Source: Terasakiella pusilla DSM 6293
GTDB lineage: Bacteria > Pseudomonadota > Alphaproteobacteria > Rhodospirillales > Terasakiellaceae
Length of the DNA: 63,543 bases
Reading direction: 5' to 3'
Assembly: GCF_000688235.1 (NCBI RefSeq)
Contig: NZ_JHYO01000023.1
Span: 1-63,543 of the forward strand
The notes beneath the pieces were generated by a model. The model was not told the DNA's origin, did not search any database, and saw nothing but the letters and a program-made list of their open reading frames with translations. Below are positions 25,125 through 34,233 of this stretch, piece by piece. A program made the position numbers and the translations under genes. Numbering within the stretch: the stretch's first letter is position 1; each line of letters begins with the position of its first letter.

Positions 25125-25988
25125 TTAAGCGGGGGTCACCAAGCTCTCTTTTATCCAATCAAAATTCTTTATCTTTTCGCGGTTCAAGACCCCATGACGC
25201 AACAGAAAATCCAGCATGACCAACGCGCTATTTTCTTTCACCTCACAGGTTTCACACAATAGGGTGCACAGGTCTGTCATTCCTATCAACTGAAAGTCAT
25301 CCACTTCCCCGTCAACATTTCGAGGTATGAAATCCACCGGCAATTCCAGATCATAACAATAAAGCACATCGGGCTTTAGGTTTGCCCCCACCTGCATGTT
25401 ATAGGCCACGACCCCCACCTGTTTCACCCGTCCGGCAAGACCTGCTGGGACCCCGGCTTCTTCCGCACATTCCTTGATCATATTTTCACGCAAGGACAAT
25501 CCAACAGGTTGCCCGCCTGCCACCATATTGTCCCACATGCCCGGTGAGGTCGCCTTGGTCATGGACCGTTTGGCGATCCACATCTTCAGTCCCTCATTGG
25601 TGCGCACAAAACCGTTCATATGCACGCCAAAGGCCCGTATGCCAAAATACGGCGTCATGGCGCGTTCAATGTCAAACAGGCTCTCATCTTCCCACTTGCG
25701 TTTTACGGGATACAGCTCGTTGCGCCACGGCCCCAGCAGGCCATCTTCGCGCAGTTTCAAGCCAACTTTGACCATCAGGGCTGTCCGATCCGCCGGTGTG
25801 GTCAGATCCTCAACAAATCGCAAAGTACGGGCCTGATCATCTATCACAAACCCGTTCTCAAAACCGCGCAGGGCCATAATATGACTGTCATGCACCCAGC
25901 CGATCCGTTGATCGTCGCCCTGCAAAAAGTCATAGAACCCATAGCCAGAAAAGTTATTGCAGCGCTTAAGGAGATTTAGATAACACAA
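25125..25988 (-). CDS. DUF4743-Nudix hydrolase (thiamine-diphosphate damage-control type)
   Basis: A 287-residue protein with an N-terminal DUF4743 region (about 1-115) and a Nudix domain. Its Nudix box is atypical: GGQPVGLSLRENMIKECAEE (about 170) has a degenerate first part but keeps the metal-binding KECAEEAG. That pattern is shared with the plant and yeast YJR142W-like Nudix enzymes known to hydrolyse oxidised thiamine diphosphates, so a pre-emptive damage-control role is likely. The start appears to be TTG at 25988, preceded by AAGGTGATGTCTG; no ATG allows the conserved YLNLLKRCNN beginning to be kept. Confidence 0.8.
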   Translation of the reverse strand: MCYLNLLKRCNNFSGYGFYDFLQGDDQRIGWVHDSHIMALRGFENGFVIDDQARTLRFVEDLTTPADRTALMVKVGLKLREDGLLGPWRNELYPVKRKWEDESLFDIERAMTPYFGIRAFGVHMNGFVRTNEGLKMWIAKRSMTKATSPGMWDNMVAGGQPVGLSLRENMIKECAEEAGVPAGLAGRVKQVGVVAYNMQVGANLKPDVLYCYDLELPVDFIPRNVDGEVDDFQLIGMTDLCTLLCETCEVKENSALVMLDFLLRHGVLNREKIKNFDWIKESLVTPA

Positions 25989-26003
25989 CAGACATCACCT
26001 TCG

Positions 26004-28052
26004 CTAAGCACTACGCACTTCTTGCAAGAACTTTTGCACTTCTTCATCCAATTCATCAAACTGGGAAATGAGTTCTTGCGAGGAACTTGAAACTTTCTCC
26101 GACGTATTGCCCGACTGTTCGGCGGACAGTTTTACTTCAGAAATGGTATTTGCCACATCCTGAACCCCCGTACTGGCGAACTGGACATTTGCATTGATCT
26201 CGCTTGTTGCCGAGGATTGTTGTTCAACTGCCGTTGCAATCGCGGACGAAATCTCGTTAATGTTACGGATGGTGCGACTGATCTCCCCGACACTCTCCCT
26301 CACATTTTGGGAAATCAACTGGATTTCGCCAACTTGTTCGGCAATATCGCCTGTGGCTTTGGTCGTCAAATTGGCAAGATTTTTCACCTCAGACGCAACC
26401 ACCGCAAAACCTTTGCCGGACTCGCCAGCGCGCGCGGCTTCAATTGTCGCATTCAGCGCCAGCATGTTGGTTTGTTCTGCGATATCCTGGATAAGCTGGA
26501 CCACTTGGCCGATTTTATCAGCCGCTTGCGCCATGCTTTTAATGGTCTCGGTTGAATGTTCAGACTGCTTTACCGCATCGGAACTGACATTCAACGCATC
26601 CCCCACCTGACGGCTGATCTCTGCAATGGAACAGGATAGCTCTTCAGTTGCCCCCGCCACACTTTGCACATTCTGCAAAGCTTGGTCCATGGTGTGCGCC
26701 ATCTCACCGGACTGTGCAATGGTCTGATCCGAATTTGCCCCCAACACATGGGAATGATCCTGCAACGTCTTTGCCGAGCCGGACACCATTTCAAGCACAG
26801 ATGATACGGAGCTGTTGAAGTGATCTGCCAATCGCTCCAACGTCTGGCGTTTTTCCTGTTCCGCCACTTCCTTTGCGGTTTCCTGTTCTTCCTTCAAGCG
26901 GATATTATCAAAGGCATTTTTGCGGAAAGTTTCCAATGCGTGGGCCATTCCGCCCAACTCATCACGGCGATCCTTGCCCGGTATATCAACGTCCAACTGA
27001 TTGTTGGAGACCGCCTGCATGGCATCTGTCAGGGCCGCAACCGGACGGGCGGACACTTGACCGATCCACAGACCGCAGGCCACAGTCACAACGGCTGCAG
27101 CTAAGACAATAATAAACATCCATTGGTTTGTGGCCTGCACCTGTTCATAGACTTCTGCCCCTTGTGCGATGACACCGACTTTCCAGCCAAATCCGGGATA
27201 GTTGAACGCCCCTTGGCTGGGATAAAGGGAGAGAACCAGATCGTTATTGTGCACAATGGCCGCAGACTGTGTATCTTTAGCTTGTTGCATCCAGTCAAAC
27301 GGTGCAACCACGCTGCTGGTGGCGATCAGACTGCCCGTATTATCGCGGACCTCAATCACCGCACTGGCAATGTTTTTGTCCATCAAGGCCTGTTCTACAC
27401 GTGCAAAGATCGGCTGAACCATATCGGTGGAGGCATAAGCCAGTACCGCCCCTGCCGTGCCGCCAAACTCGTTGCGCACCGGCACCGCAAAGCGCATGGC
27501 CTTTTGCGGCTTACCAAATAAGGCTGCCAGTTCTGTACGTTCACTTAGCCCCGAAACCGTGCTGCCCAGTTTGTCCAGCACCGCGTCTTCCGGTGCGGGG
27601 GACACCAGCTTTTGAAACCAGTCCAACTCCCCGAAAGACACATTATCAAGGAAGTTATTAAAATCCAGCTCCCCGCCTTCACTGCTCACTTGGGATGCAA
27701 TCATCACCTGCCCGTTCGCGTCGGCAAACGCTACCGCTTCCAACCCTTTGATGTTGCCAACCAAGCGGTTCATTTTAATCACCACTTCATTTTCCGGGCT
27801 GCGATCGTACCAGACCGCACTATCCAGCAACAGGGGGGAGGCTGCGAGCAACTTGACTTCCCCGATCAGACTGTTGATCGCCATATCCGTATTCACCGCG
27901 ACTTGCAAGGCGGCATTTTCAATCGGGCCGTTAAGCGCGTCATTAAAACGGTCCTTAAAAAAGGTAAAAGTCGCAAAGACCCCCAAGGCCGGTAGCAACC
28001 CGAAAATCATAAGCAAGCAAACGATTTTGCCACGAATTTTAAATGACGGCAT
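26004..28052 (-). CDS. Methyl-accepting chemotaxis protein
   Basis: A 682-residue chemoreceptor. A first membrane span (about 9-29) is followed by a large periplasmic sensor (about 35-305) of dCache type. A second span lies at about 312-332 with a HAMP domain after it (about 333-390). The cytoplasmic signalling coiled coil has the highly conserved hairpin tip [20 protein letters not shown]. The C-terminus lacks a CheR-tethering pentapeptide. The start ATG follows TAGGAGACC. It stands alone downstream of a 238-base AT-rich leader carrying a motif also found before the phosphonate ABC receptor gene. The ligand is unknown. Confidence 0.93.
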   Translation of the reverse strand: MPSFKIRGKIVCLLMIFGLLPALGVFATFTFFKDRFNDALNGPIENAALQVAVNTDMAINSLIGEVKLLAASPLLLDSAVWYDRSPENEVVIKMNRLVGNIKGLEAVAFADANGQVMIASQVSSEGGELDFNNFLDNVSFGELDWFQKLVSPAPEDAVLDKLGSTVSGLSERTELAALFGKPQKAMRFAVPVRNEFGGTAGAVLAYASTDMVQPIFARVEQALMDKNIASAVIEVRDNTGSLIATSSVVAPFDWMQQAKDTQSAAIVHNNDLVLSLYPSQGAFNYPGFGWKVGVIAQGAEVYEQVQATNQWMFIIVLAAAVVTVACGLWIGQVSARPVAALTDAMQAVSNNQLDVDIPGKDRRDELGGMAHALETFRKNAFDNIRLKEEQETAKEVAEQEKRQTLERLADHFNSSVSSVLEMVSGSAKTLQDHSHVLGANSDQTIAQSGEMAHTMDQALQNVQSVAGATEELSCSIAEISRQVGDALNVSSDAVKQSEHSTETIKSMAQAADKIGQVVQLIQDIAEQTNMLALNATIEAARAGESGKGFAVVASEVKNLANLTTKATGDIAEQVGEIQLISQNVRESVGEISRTIRNINEISSAIATAVEQQSSATSEINANVQFASTGVQDVANTISEVKLSAEQSGNTSEKVSSSSQELISQFDELDEEVQKFLQEVRSA

Positions 28053-28189
28053 TAACAGGTCTCCTACAGCGGGGGTATATTTTTTTGAGAATTAGAATGA
28101 GACTATATCAACGGCCTTCACATAGATTAAATCGATTTTTTAGATATTATGTATAGATATTGTTTATACATAAATAGACCGCATTTTAA

Positions 28190-28206
28190 ATAAATCAAAC
28201 TTATAC
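28190..28206 (-). promoter_or_regulatory. ATAAATCAAACTTATAC motif upstream of the chemoreceptor gene
   Basis: This 17-base sequence matches 43834-43850, upstream of the AEP ABC receptor gene, at 16 of 17 positions. It has ATAA/TTAT dyad symmetry of the LysR-box kind, and on the minus strand it also contains TTGATT, a possible -35 element. It lies about 140 bases before the chemoreceptor start, inside a 238-base gap that is otherwise featureless. Confidence 0.35.
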
Positions 28207-28290
28207 AAAGTAACAATATTAACGATTTTACAGATATAAAAAACCGCCCTAAAGTATCCCCATCGATAACGCAATCAAGGTGGGTGTCTG

Positions 28291-28527
28291 ATGGAACATT
28301 ATCATTTCGAAGGGCCGAACAAGATTTTTAAAGTACATATCTACAACACGGATGTACGCGCAAAAATCAAAGAAAATCATGAACATGAGTTCTTTTCTGA
28401 ACAATGGGCCGATGGTCAATTCATCCTTATTCAGGCAATAGACCGTGACGAAATGAAGGAAATTATTTCCAACAGATATCCGCCAAATGACGGATTTGTC
28501 ATCCAAAGCGCGATCGAGATAAACTAA
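28291..28527 (+). CDS. Small hypothetical protein, 78 residues
   Basis: A short soluble acidic protein with no recognised domain. It begins MEHYHFEGPNKIFKVHIY and ends with an IQSAIEIN stretch. There are no membrane spans or signal peptide, and the alternation of beta-like and helical segments suggests a compact alpha/beta fold. Coding is supported by an AGGTGGG ribosome-binding site seven bases before the ATG and by a strong terminator 17 bases after the stop. An 85-codon frame on the opposite strand has neither. It is the only gene of its transcription unit, divergent from the chemoreceptor. Confidence 0.6.
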   Translation: MEHYHFEGPNKIFKVHIYNTDVRAKIKENHEHEFFSEQWADGQFILIQAIDRDEMKEIISNRYPPNDGFVIQSAIEIN

Positions 28528-28544
28528 CCCTAACGCTGTTACTT

Positions 28545-28630
28545 GAGAAGGGCACCGATTGCTTCAGCTCCCTAGAACTCTCTGCTGAAAGAAATCTCCC
28601 CTACATACACTGGTGCCCTTCTCCTTTTTT
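28545..28630 (+). terminator. Long-stem structured terminator or small RNA
   Basis: GAGAAGGGCACC (28545-28556) and GGTGCCCTTCTC (28612-28623) form a perfect 12-base helix closing a 55-base loop. The loop holds an inner TTCAGC/GCTGAA hairpin (about 28563-28588), and CTTTTTT follows the outer helix. The large branched loop is unusual for a simple terminator, so a stable 3'-derived small RNA is possible. Confidence 0.7.
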
Positions 28631-28669
28631 GACTTATTTGCGTCATCGCTTTGCCATCGAAGCGTCTTT

Positions 28670-29266
28670 TTAGCGGTTTAAATACGCCCTAAATTTATAG
28701 AGCAGCAACAAGGCTCCCGCTTTATCAATCCGCCCCCCGCTTAAAAGTGTCTCCAAGGCCGATTGTTCAAAATACTGCAGGCGAATATCTTCGCCTTCTT
28801 CTGCTATGCCAAATGTGCCCTCCCCCATCGGTGCCTCTACAAGCGCGATGTAAAAATATAATCGCTCATCACACATGCCCGGATTTGTCAGCACACTTCC
28901 CAGATCAATCATCTCGCGCGCGATTAATCCGCTTTCTTCATGCAACTCCCGCCTGGCCGCCTGCTCCGGACTTTCACCGTCATCGATGCAGCCCGATACC
29001 GCCTCAATCACGCGACCTGTTGCGAGCCGTCCGTTGCGTTCTGCTTCCAAAACAGCCGCGATGCGCAGTTGTTCAATCAGAATAAAACACTGTTGGGCAG
29101 GATCATACGGCAACACACAGACCACATCACCGCGCTGCACGGTTTCGCGCACGATCTCGTGTGACCACGTGCCATCAAATTTTTGAAAACGATAGCTTGT
29201 CTGCAAGAGGGGGTAATAGCCGCTTTGAAGCTGTGTGCGTTTGGTGATTTTTACGATATCCGACAT
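28670..29266 (-). CDS. Nudix hydrolase, ADP-ribose pyrophosphatase type
   Basis: A 198-residue protein with a complete Nudix box, SGCIDDGESPEQAARRELHEESGL (about 91-114; key residues are the Glu after five residues and the REL-EE core). The N-terminal SYRFQKFDGTWSHEIVRE strand pattern and the later NPGMCDERLYFY loop are typical of NudF-like ADP-ribose pyrophosphatases, which split ADP-ribose to AMP and ribose 5-phosphate. It may be transcribed alone; a stem-loop separates it from the phosphonate operon upstream on this strand. Confidence 0.85.
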   Translation of the reverse strand: MSDIVKITKRTQLQSGYYPLLQTSYRFQKFDGTWSHEIVRETVQRGDVVCVLPYDPAQQCFILIEQLRIAAVLEAERNGRLATGRVIEAVSGCIDDGESPEQAARRELHEESGLIAREMIDLGSVLTNPGMCDERLYFYIALVEAPMGEGTFGIAEEGEDIRLQYFEQSALETLLSGGRIDKAGALLLLYKFRAYLNR

Positions 29267-29292
29267 GTTTCACTTTCCATCTTATAAACGCG

Positions 29293-29330
29293 AAAAGAAG
29301 CCCCCTCGATTTATCGAAGAGACTTCTTTT
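29293..29330 (-). terminator. Terminator at the end of the phn operon
   Basis: AAAAGAAG (29293-29300) pairs with CTTCTTTT (29323-29330), with an inner CGAT/ATCG helix (29307-29316). The minus-strand side ends in CTTCTTTT. It follows the last gene (phnY) of the aminoethylphosphonate operon and precedes the Nudix gene. Confidence 0.6.
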
Positions 29331-29360
29331 AAGGCAAGGGTCAGTTTTTCCTGTCCCTTT

Positions 29361-30803
29361 TTATTCCCATGGCAAGGAATAAGTCTTGAGGTTGGTAAAG
29401 CTCTTCATGGCTTCCAGCACCCCTTCTTTATAGCCAAGGCCGGAGTCCTTGATCCCGCCAAAGGGCGACATTTCGATCCGATAGCCCGGCACTTCCCAGA
29501 TATTCACCGTGCCGACATTCAGTTCACGGATAAAACGCTGGATCGTTGGCCAATGATCGGTACAGACACCTGAAGACAGACCGAAAGCAGTGGAGTTAGA
29601 CACCTCGATAATTTCATCCACCGATTTGCAGCGGATGATCGGGGCGACCGGGCCAAACGTTTCTTCACGCACCAACTCACAATCAAACGGCACATGATCC
29701 ACCACGGTCGGGGAATAAAGCGCGCCATTGCGTTCGTTGCCATACAGCAACTTCGCGCCTTTTGCGACCGCATCATTAACCCGGTCTTGGAACAGGATCG
29801 CTGATTGCTCATTGATCACAGTGCCCATGTCATTGTCCGGGTCCATGGGGTTACCGTAGCGCAGTTTTTTGGTTTTTTCGACCACAAGGGCAGAAAAAGC
29901 GTCTGCAATTTCATCCAGCACAATGATACGCTTGACCGCTGTGCAACGCTGACCGGAGTTTTTAAACGATCCGGCAACCGCCAAATCCGCTGCCTTTTCA
30001 AGGTCCGCATCAGCCAGGACGATCAACGGATCGTTGCCGCCCAGTTCCAGAATTTTGCGTTTATAGCCTGCTTTCTCCGCAATATATTTGCCGATCGGCA
30101 CGCCGCCGGTAAAGGTCACCAAGTCCACATCTTCGTTCACCAGCATCTCATCCGCGATATCTTGCGGGGCGCCGGTGACAACCTGAAACATCTCAGGCGG
30201 CAATCCCGCTTCATAGAGAATATCTGCAAGCTTCAGGGCCGTCAGCGGTGTTTTTTCCGTTGGCTTTAAGACCATGCAGTTGTTGGTCGCAATGGACGGG
30301 GCGACCTTATGGGCCACTTGGTTGAGCGGGTGGTTAAAAGGCGTGATCGCACTGATTGCACGCAAGGGTTCGCGCACCGTAAAGATTTTGCGTTTTTTAC
30401 CGTGTGGGGTGATATCGCACGAGAAAATCTCCCCATCGTCCTGCGTACAAATGCGCGCCGACAGGCTAAACACATCATAGGCACGACCTACTTCGTAGAG
30501 GGAATCTTTCTTACACAATCCGGCTTCCGCCGTAATGATGTCGGAAATTTCATCCTTACGCGCCACCAAGATATCTGCTGTTTTTTGCAAGATCTCATAG
30601 CGTTCGTGGCGGGTCAGTTTGGATTGATAGTTTGCGGCCACCTTAAAGGCACGGCGCACATCTTCCACCTGCCCCTTGGGGATGGTGCCGACCAAGGCAC
30701 CGGAATAAGGGCTGACCACATCAATACGATCTTCTGTGACCACTTTCTCCCCCGCGATGCGCATGGCTTCATGGCGGACCGGAAAATTATCTATCTGGTT
30801 CAT
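29361..30803 (-). CDS. phnY: Phosphonoacetaldehyde dehydrogenase
   Basis: A 480-residue NAD-dependent aldehyde dehydrogenase. The general base is in [11 protein letters not shown] (about 250) and the catalytic cysteine in [13 protein letters not shown] (about 287). The N-terminal region ([16 protein letters not shown]) resembles known PhnY proteins and the length matches. It oxidises phosphonoacetaldehyde, made by PhnW or PbfA, to phosphonoacetate for PhnA. It is the last gene of the ald-pbfA-pdxJ/phnW-phnA-phnY run, 17 bases after phnA, and is followed by a terminator. Context makes the PhnY assignment strong. Confidence 0.92.
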   Translation of the reverse strand: MNQIDNFPVRHEAMRIAGEKVVTEDRIDVVSPYSGALVGTIPKGQVEDVRRAFKVAANYQSKLTRHERYEILQKTADILVARKDEISDIITAEAGLCKKDSLYEVGRAYDVFSLSARICTQDDGEIFSCDITPHGKKRKIFTVREPLRAISAITPFNHPLNQVAHKVAPSIATNNCMVLKPTEKTPLTALKLADILYEAGLPPEMFQVVTGAPQDIADEMLVNEDVDLVTFTGGVPIGKYIAEKAGYKRKILELGGNDPLIVLADADLEKAADLAVAGSFKNSGQRCTAVKRIIVLDEIADAFSALVVEKTKKLRYGNPMDPDNDMGTVINEQSAILFQDRVNDAVAKGAKLLYGNERNGALYSPTVVDHVPFDCELVREETFGPVAPIIRCKSVDEIIEVSNSTAFGLSSGVCTDHWPTIQRFIRELNVGTVNIWEVPGYRIEMSPFGGIKDSGLGYKEGVLEAMKSFTNLKTYSLPWE

Positions 30804-30820
30804 GTCATATCCTTTACGGC

Positions 30821-32071
30821 TTAGCTGGTTTGCGCATAGTTGAGAGCAAGATCAAATGCATCGAAGTTGCGAAGGTTACGATCACCTTCCAAGTTTGGTG
30901 TCGCGCGATTAAGCAGCAACGGCACGCGCTGTTCAGACACCCCCCCGTGGGAACGTAGTGGCTCTTTTAACGCAGACAGGTCGTGGCGATCCGCACTGGT
31001 GCCCAGCACCTTATCGGCTGTGGAGACAAGGATCACGTCACCTGTGCGATCTTCCGGCAGCTCAAACTTCTCGCAGCCTTCTGCGCGCGACAGGGCATGC
31101 ATGATACCGTCCATTTTCGCAAGTTTAGCGATGGTTTCCGCGCGGACTTCTTCCGGGATATAGGCAGTTGCGAAAGATCCCAGCGCACCGTGGTGCACCA
31201 CATAAGGGTCGGTAATCGGCAGGATCACACGAGCAACATCTTTGCCCAACCATTCGTCCATCACATCTTGCAGGAAGATCACATCCGGTTCCCCCGCATC
31301 ATCATGCTTTGGCTTCATGCCGTGGTCCGCGGTCAGGGCAATGACGGCCCCGCGCTCATCCAGTTGCGCCAGATATTTGTCCAGCATGGCATAAAACTCG
31401 TTGGCAACAGGTGTGCCCGGTGCATGTTTGTGCTGGATGTAATCGGTCGTAGACAAATACATCAGATCGGGCTGAAATTCGTCCATCAACTTGACACCGC
31501 AAGCAAAGATAAACTCGCTCAACTCCGCAGAATAGACAGAGGGCACGTCACGACCAATCCAGCTAGATGCATCTTCAATACCGTTTTCCGCCAACGTTGT
31601 TTCGTTTGATTTTTCAGAGGAAAAGCAAATCGCGCGGCCTTCTTCAAACGTCAGGCCGTGGCCCAACAGGCGGCGCAGTTTGTCTTTTGCTGTCACAACC
31701 GCGATCTTCGCCCCTTCCTCAAAAAACTTTTTAAAGATGGTCGGGGCACGCAGGAATTTAGGGTCATTCATCATGACTTCCGCATCCTGATCCTGATCGT
31801 AAAAATAGTTACCGCAAATCCCATGGACGCGGGGCGGTTGGCCCGTCACGATGGACAGGTTGTTCGGGTTTGTAAAACTGGGCACCACGCAATCGGCGCG
31901 GGCATCGGTGCCATTTTTCAGGGCTTTTGCAAGATAAGGCATGATGCCATCACTGATGGCTTGCTCAATATATGCTGGCTCACATCCATCCACGCAGACA
32001 ACCACAACCGATTGTTTCGGCCAGGCGTAGACACGATCATTTACCACAACAGTTTTTGAGTCGATTGACAT
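30821..32071 (-). CDS. phnA: Phosphonoacetate hydrolase
   Basis: A 416-residue alkaline-phosphatase-superfamily enzyme that splits phosphonoacetate into acetate and phosphate. Its two-zinc site can be traced: [12 protein letters not shown] (metal Asp), VPSFTNPNN (nucleophile Thr), [21 protein letters not shown] and [11 protein letters not shown]. An earlier ATG at 32089 exists, but the one at 32071 follows AAAGGATGATTTC and gives the usual start; the earlier one has no ribosome-binding site. It is placed between phnW and phnY. This hydrolytic route recovers phosphorus without the C-P lyase. Confidence 0.95.
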   Translation of the reverse strand: MSIDSKTVVVNDRVYAWPKQSVVVVCVDGCEPAYIEQAISDGIMPYLAKALKNGTDARADCVVPSFTNPNNLSIVTGQPPRVHGICGNYFYDQDQDAEVMMNDPKFLRAPTIFKKFFEEGAKIAVVTAKDKLRRLLGHGLTFEEGRAICFSSEKSNETTLAENGIEDASSWIGRDVPSVYSAELSEFIFACGVKLMDEFQPDLMYLSTTDYIQHKHAPGTPVANEFYAMLDKYLAQLDERGAVIALTADHGMKPKHDDAGEPDVIFLQDVMDEWLGKDVARVILPITDPYVVHHGALGSFATAYIPEEVRAETIAKLAKMDGIMHALSRAEGCEKFELPEDRTGDVILVSTADKVLGTSADRHDLSALKEPLRSHGGVSEQRVPLLLNRATPNLEGDRNLRNFDAFDLALNYAQTS

Positions 32072-32115
32072 GAAATCATCCTTTGTCATTTATAGAATAC
32101 GTAAGGTAGCTTGTT

Positions 32116-33330
32116 TTATTCAGCAGCCAGCTGATTTTGCAGTTTGCGTTGTTCCAGCGCCGCTGGCGGCGGAGAACAGTCGCTCACGCCCATTTTTTCG
32201 CACGCGCCCTTAATCGCGCTCAGCACGCCGCGCATATTGTCCGCATCCAGTTGCCCGATACATCCCACGCGGAAGCTATCAACCACGGTCAACTTGCCGG
32301 GATAAATGATGTAGCCACGCTCTTTGATCTCGTCATAAAAAGTCTGGAAATCAAAGTTCGTATCTGCCGGGCAGAAAAACGTCGTAATGATGGGCGACAA
32401 CCAGCGATCTTCCAGCAGGGTTTCAAACCCCAGCTCGCGCATCCCTGAAATCAGGACTTGGCGGTTATTGTCATAGCGCGCAAATCGTCCCGGCACACCG
32501 CCTGCTTCTTCGTGTTGCAACAAGGCTTCAAGGAAGGCGACAACCGTATGCGTTGGTGGCGTAAAGCGCCATTGTCCGGTCTTTTTCATCGCGGCCCATT
32601 GGTCATGCACATCCAGACATAAAGAATGGCTGTTGCCTTTCGCGGCTTCCAAAGCCGACTTTTTCGCAAGGATGAAGCCGAAGCCCGGTACCCCTTCGAT
32701 ACATTTGTTGGCCGACGACACCATACATTCAAACGGGATATCCTTGACCGACAGATGCACCGCACCAAAGGCACTCATAGAGTCGACGATTAGTTTGCGC
32801 CCTTTTGCCATCACCACGTCGGATATGGCTTGCAACGGGTTTAAAATGCCGGAGCTGGTTTCGCAATGGACGATCACCACATGGGTAATGTCTGCATCAT
32901 TATCCAGAATTTGCGCCACTTCACTTGGCATCGCGGGCAGATAATCGCCCTTGTCCAGCTTAACGTAGCTGCGCCCCAAATAGTCCAGCGTCTTGACTGC
33001 GCGTTGACCATAAGCCCCGTTCATCAGGACCAAGGCCTTGCCATCGCGTGGGATAAAGCTTGCCAGCGCCGCTTCGACAGAAAAGCTGCCGCTGCCCTGC
33101 ATGGGGACACAATCATATTCATCGCCCCCCTCGCACATATCGACAAGACGGCGACAAATGTCAGCCGTGACCGCCTTAAAGTCCCCATCCCATGAGCCCC
33201 AGTCGCGCAGCATGGCTTCTTTTGTGCGCATAGAGGTGGTCAATGGACCGGGTGTTAACAGAAAGGGTTCTTCCCCGATCGGTTTTAAATTAGCCAAAGG
33301 ATTGGTAGTTGCTTGATTATTCTGAGTCAT
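32116..33330 (-). CDS. phnW: 2-aminoethylphosphonate-pyruvate transaminase
   Basis: A 404-residue class V PLP-dependent aminotransferase. It begins its fold with FLLTPGPLTTS (about 23), has the cofactor aspartate at 183 (IVDSMSAFGA) and the Schiff-base lysine at 209 (SANKCIEGVPG). It moves the amino group of 2-aminoethylphosphonate to pyruvate, giving phosphonoacetaldehyde and L-alanine. The C-terminus (DCSPPPAALEQRKLQNQLAAE) extends about 30 residues beyond the core. A 126-base gap with a promoter-like motif precedes it, so phnW-phnA-phnY may have their own promoter within the longer operon. Confidence 0.94.
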   Translation of the reverse strand: MTQNNQATTNPLANLKPIGEEPFLLTPGPLTTSMRTKEAMLRDWGSWDGDFKAVTADICRRLVDMCEGGDEYDCVPMQGSGSFSVEAALASFIPRDGKALVLMNGAYGQRAVKTLDYLGRSYVKLDKGDYLPAMPSEVAQILDNDADITHVVIVHCETSSGILNPLQAISDVVMAKGRKLIVDSMSAFGAVHLSVKDIPFECMVSSANKCIEGVPGFGFILAKKSALEAAKGNSHSLCLDVHDQWAAMKKTGQWRFTPPTHTVVAFLEALLQHEEAGGVPGRFARYDNNRQVLISGMRELGFETLLEDRWLSPIITTFFCPADTNFDFQTFYDEIKERGYIIYPGKLTVVDSFRVGCIGQLDADNMRGVLSAIKGACEKMGVSDCSPPPAALEQRKLQNQLAAE

Positions 33331-33414
33331 ATCAAAAACCTCAGTTAGTGCGTTGTTGACTTCGGCTAGCGCCGTTTCCCTGTACGTATGAATATGACGT
33401 TTTCACACCATTAC

Positions 33415-33429
33415 TCAAATCGTTAATTT
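33415..33429 (-). promoter_or_regulatory. TCAAATCGTTAATTT motif upstream of phnW
   Basis: This 15-base string is identical to 36932-36946 in the ald-lysR intergenic region. It lies 85 bases before the phnW start in an AT-rich gap, suggesting a shared operator or promoter element for the two phosphonate units. Confidence 0.5.
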
Positions 33430-33456
33430 ATATGTATTCGATAACTAAAACTTATA

Positions 33457-34224
33457 TTAAGCAGACTTGGCTGCCTGTATCATGCTACGGCGCATTTTTC
33501 CCTTGTAAGCCCTTACACAATTGACCATGCCCATAGACAGACAATCCGCAATCAGGGCATGCCCAATGGACACTTCATGCAGCCACGGGATATGGCTGGT
33601 CAGGAACTTAAGGTTCGATTTATTCAGGTCATGTCCTGCATTGACCTTTAGACCATAAGACCTCGCCAGCAAAGCCACCTGCACATAGCGATGAACCTCA
33701 TCCTGCGCCCTGCCCTGCACGTAAGCTTGGGCAAAATCGCCTGTATGCAGTTCCACACAATCGACCCCGACCTCAGCGGCAGGCGAAAGCTGGCTGCTAT
33801 CCGGATCCAAAAACAGGCTGACGCGACAGCCGTGGGCTTTTAGCCGTCCAATCACCTCTGTCAAAAAGGCGGCATTTTGCGCCACATTCCAGCCAAACTC
33901 CGATGTCTTGGCTTCTGGCGGGTCGGGCACCAAGGTCACTTGGTCAGGGGCAATCTTCAGCACATGTTCCAGAAACGCTTCGGACGGATAGCCTTCCACA
34001 TTCAACTCCACAGAGCGTTTCTGACGATAGGTTTTGATCACCTCTGCCAACACAGGTAAATCATCAAAGCGCACATGGCGTTCATCCGGGCGGGGGTGAA
34101 CGGTGATCCCGTCCGCCCCTGCCTCCAGCGCTTGGATGGCATAATCCGCCAGATCAATCACATCGTTTTCCCGCTGGTTGCGCAGCAAGGCGATTTTGTT
34201 AATGTTGATACTTAATGCAGTCAT
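33457..34224 (-). CDS. pdxJ: PdxJ-family pyridoxine 5'-phosphate synthase, paralogue in the phosphonate operon
   Basis: A 255-residue TIM-barrel protein of the PdxJ family, which condenses aminoacetone phosphate derivatives with deoxyxylulose phosphate to pyridoxine phosphate. Catalytic landmarks are present: GADGITVHPRPDERH (about 36-50), the Glu of VELNVEGYP (about 71), ELHTG (about 159) and KVNAGHDL (about 195). The start ININKIALLRNQR and the HPRPDERH and GHDL forms resemble the Bacteroidota-type PdxJ rather than the usual proteobacterial NIDHVATLR form (from memory). It lies nine bases after pbfA and is followed by phnW, both encoding PLP enzymes. Cofactor supply is the simplest role, but a changed specificity cannot be excluded. 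Confidence 0.85.
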   Translation of the reverse strand: MTALSININKIALLRNQRENDVIDLADYAIQALEAGADGITVHPRPDERHVRFDDLPVLAEVIKTYRQKRSVELNVEGYPSEAFLEHVLKIAPDQVTLVPDPPEAKTSEFGWNVAQNAAFLTEVIGRLKAHGCRVSLFLDPDSSQLSPAAEVGVDCVELHTGDFAQAYVQGRAQDEVHRYVQVALLARSYGLKVNAGHDLNKSNLKFLTSHIPWLHEVSIGHALIADCLSMGMVNCVRAYKGKMRRSMIQAAKSA

Positions 34225-34233
34225 CCTGCCCTC

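Noticed and set aside
28249-28506. An 85-codon minus-strand frame opposite the 78-residue small gene
   Set aside because: It lacks a ribosome-binding site and terminator, whereas the plus-strand frame has both.
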